NCBI GenBank assembly: GCA_044357345.1
Contig: JBIKPR010000110.1
Location: 1 to 5,526, forward strand
DNA: 5,526 nt
Origin: JABMMZ01 sp044357345
GTDB lineage: Bacteria; Bacteroidota; Bacteroidia; NS11-12g; UBA955
Reading direction: 5' to 3'
Shown here: positions 5,158-5,526 of the stretch, in pieces
How the letters are laid out: each line of letters opens with the position of its first letter
Position numbering within the stretch: the stretch's first letter is position 1
Translations under genes and position numbers: made by a program
The notes under the pieces: generated by a model
Database searches by the model: none
What the model was told of the DNA's origin: nothing
The model's input: the letters and a program-made list of their open reading frames with translations, nothing else

Positions 5158-5165
5158 CAAAAATA
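5158..5165 (-). promoter_or_regulatory. TATTTTTG, -7 element of the acyl-CoA dehydrogenase gene
   Basis: Read on the minus strand, TATTTTTG runs 5165-5158, eight bases before the ATG at 5149. The predicted transcript leader is only a few bases. No TTG is found at the expected distance upstream, so the -33 part is weak. Confidence 0.6.
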
Positions 5166-5260
5166 CATTGTTTCTATTTACTATAAAAATTGTAAGCGCC
5201 TGATTTTAATAAAAAATACATATTTAGGTCAGTTTGACTCAAGGTTTCCACCCAAACGTG

Positions 5261-5268
5261 TATTTTTG
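5261..5268 (+). promoter_or_regulatory. TATTTTTG, -7 element of the lipoate-protein ligase gene
   Basis: TATTTTTG (followed by CA) fits TAnnTTTG and ends five bases before the ATG at 5274, predicting an almost leaderless mRNA. TTTG at 5233-5236 is a possible -33 element, though its 24-base spacing is one more than the usual maximum. Confidence 0.65.
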
Positions 5269-5273
5269 CAGCG

Positions 5274-5526
5274 ATGCTCATCATTCAAAACCCAAACAAC
5301 GACCCATACTTTAACCTTGCTGCCGAAGAGTATTTACTTAAAGAATTTAACGAAAATATTTTTACCCTTTGGCGCAACGAGAACGCCATCATTGTGGGTA
5401 AGCACCAAAATACTTTGGCTGAAATTAACACCGATTACGTTCAAGCCAAAGGTGTTAAAGTTGTTCGTCGCCTTTCAGGTGGTGGAGCCGTGTTCCACGA
5501 TATGGGAAACCTTAATTTTACCTTTA
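5274..5526 (+). CDS. lplA: Lipoate-protein ligase A, N-terminal part (cut by window end)
   Basis: LplA activates lipoate with ATP to lipoyl-AMP and transfers it to a lysine of the lipoyl domains of 2-oxoacid dehydrogenase E2 subunits and glycine cleavage H protein, in the cytoplasm. The 84 residues present begin MLIIQNPNNDPYFNLAAEEYLL, the typical start, followed by LWRNENAIIVGKHQNT (32-47) and the strong lipoate/ATP-binding signature RRLSGGGAVFHDMGNLNF (65-82). The catalytic lysine region and the C-terminal domain lie beyond the window. The ATG is supported by the start of homology and by the -7 element immediately upstream. The gene is divergent from the acyl-CoA dehydrogenase, with 124 bases between the start codons. 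Confidence 0.95.
   Translation, partial: MLIIQNPNNDPYFNLAAEEYLLKEFNENIFTLWRNENAIIVGKHQNTLAEINTDYVQAKGVKVVRRLSGGGAVFHDMGNLNFTF

Overview
The window looks like chromosomal DNA of a Bacteroidota bacterium. The evidence is the gene order mraZ, rsmH, ftsL-like at the head of a division/cell-wall cluster, the absence of Shine-Dalgarno-like sites, and several copies of the phylum's -7 promoter element TAnnTTTG just before start codons. Genus cannot be told from the sequence.

Layout. On the minus strand, 1-1570 holds the start of the division and cell wall (dcw) cluster: mraZ (regulator), rsmH (16S rRNA methyltransferase) and the first part of a short FtsL-like membrane protein. The genes overlap by a few bases and are probably one transcript. 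Just upstream of mraZ lie three perfect 10-bp-spaced AAAGTGGA boxes, a likely MraZ autoregulatory site. On the plus strand, 1776-2747 encodes a secreted, probably outer-membrane beta-barrel protein of unknown role. It is followed by a small hypothetical gene (2811-3110) with its own promoter.

From 3111 to 4009 there is no credible gene. This 899-base stretch is rich in repeats: a large imperfect inverted repeat (arms 3138-3291 and 3676-3816), a tandem pair of about 83 bp units, several hairpins closed by GTTGTTGG/CCAACAAC, a terminator-like hairpin, and two copies of a small stem-loop. The stem-loop has a conserved 26-base loop, while its stem sequence has changed with pairing kept. One copy sits inside the left arm of the inverted repeat as an apparent insertion of about 48 bp. 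This is the most interesting part of the window and looks like a REP/MITE-type repeat landscape or a structured RNA family.

On the minus strand, 4010-5149 encodes a complete acyl-CoA dehydrogenase. Divergent from it, the plus strand from 5274 carries the N-terminal part of a lipoate-protein ligase A, cut by the window end. Both have TATTTTTG elements so close to their ATG that their transcripts should be nearly leaderless. Apart from the dcw cluster, the genes are ordinary and functionally unrelated neighbours.
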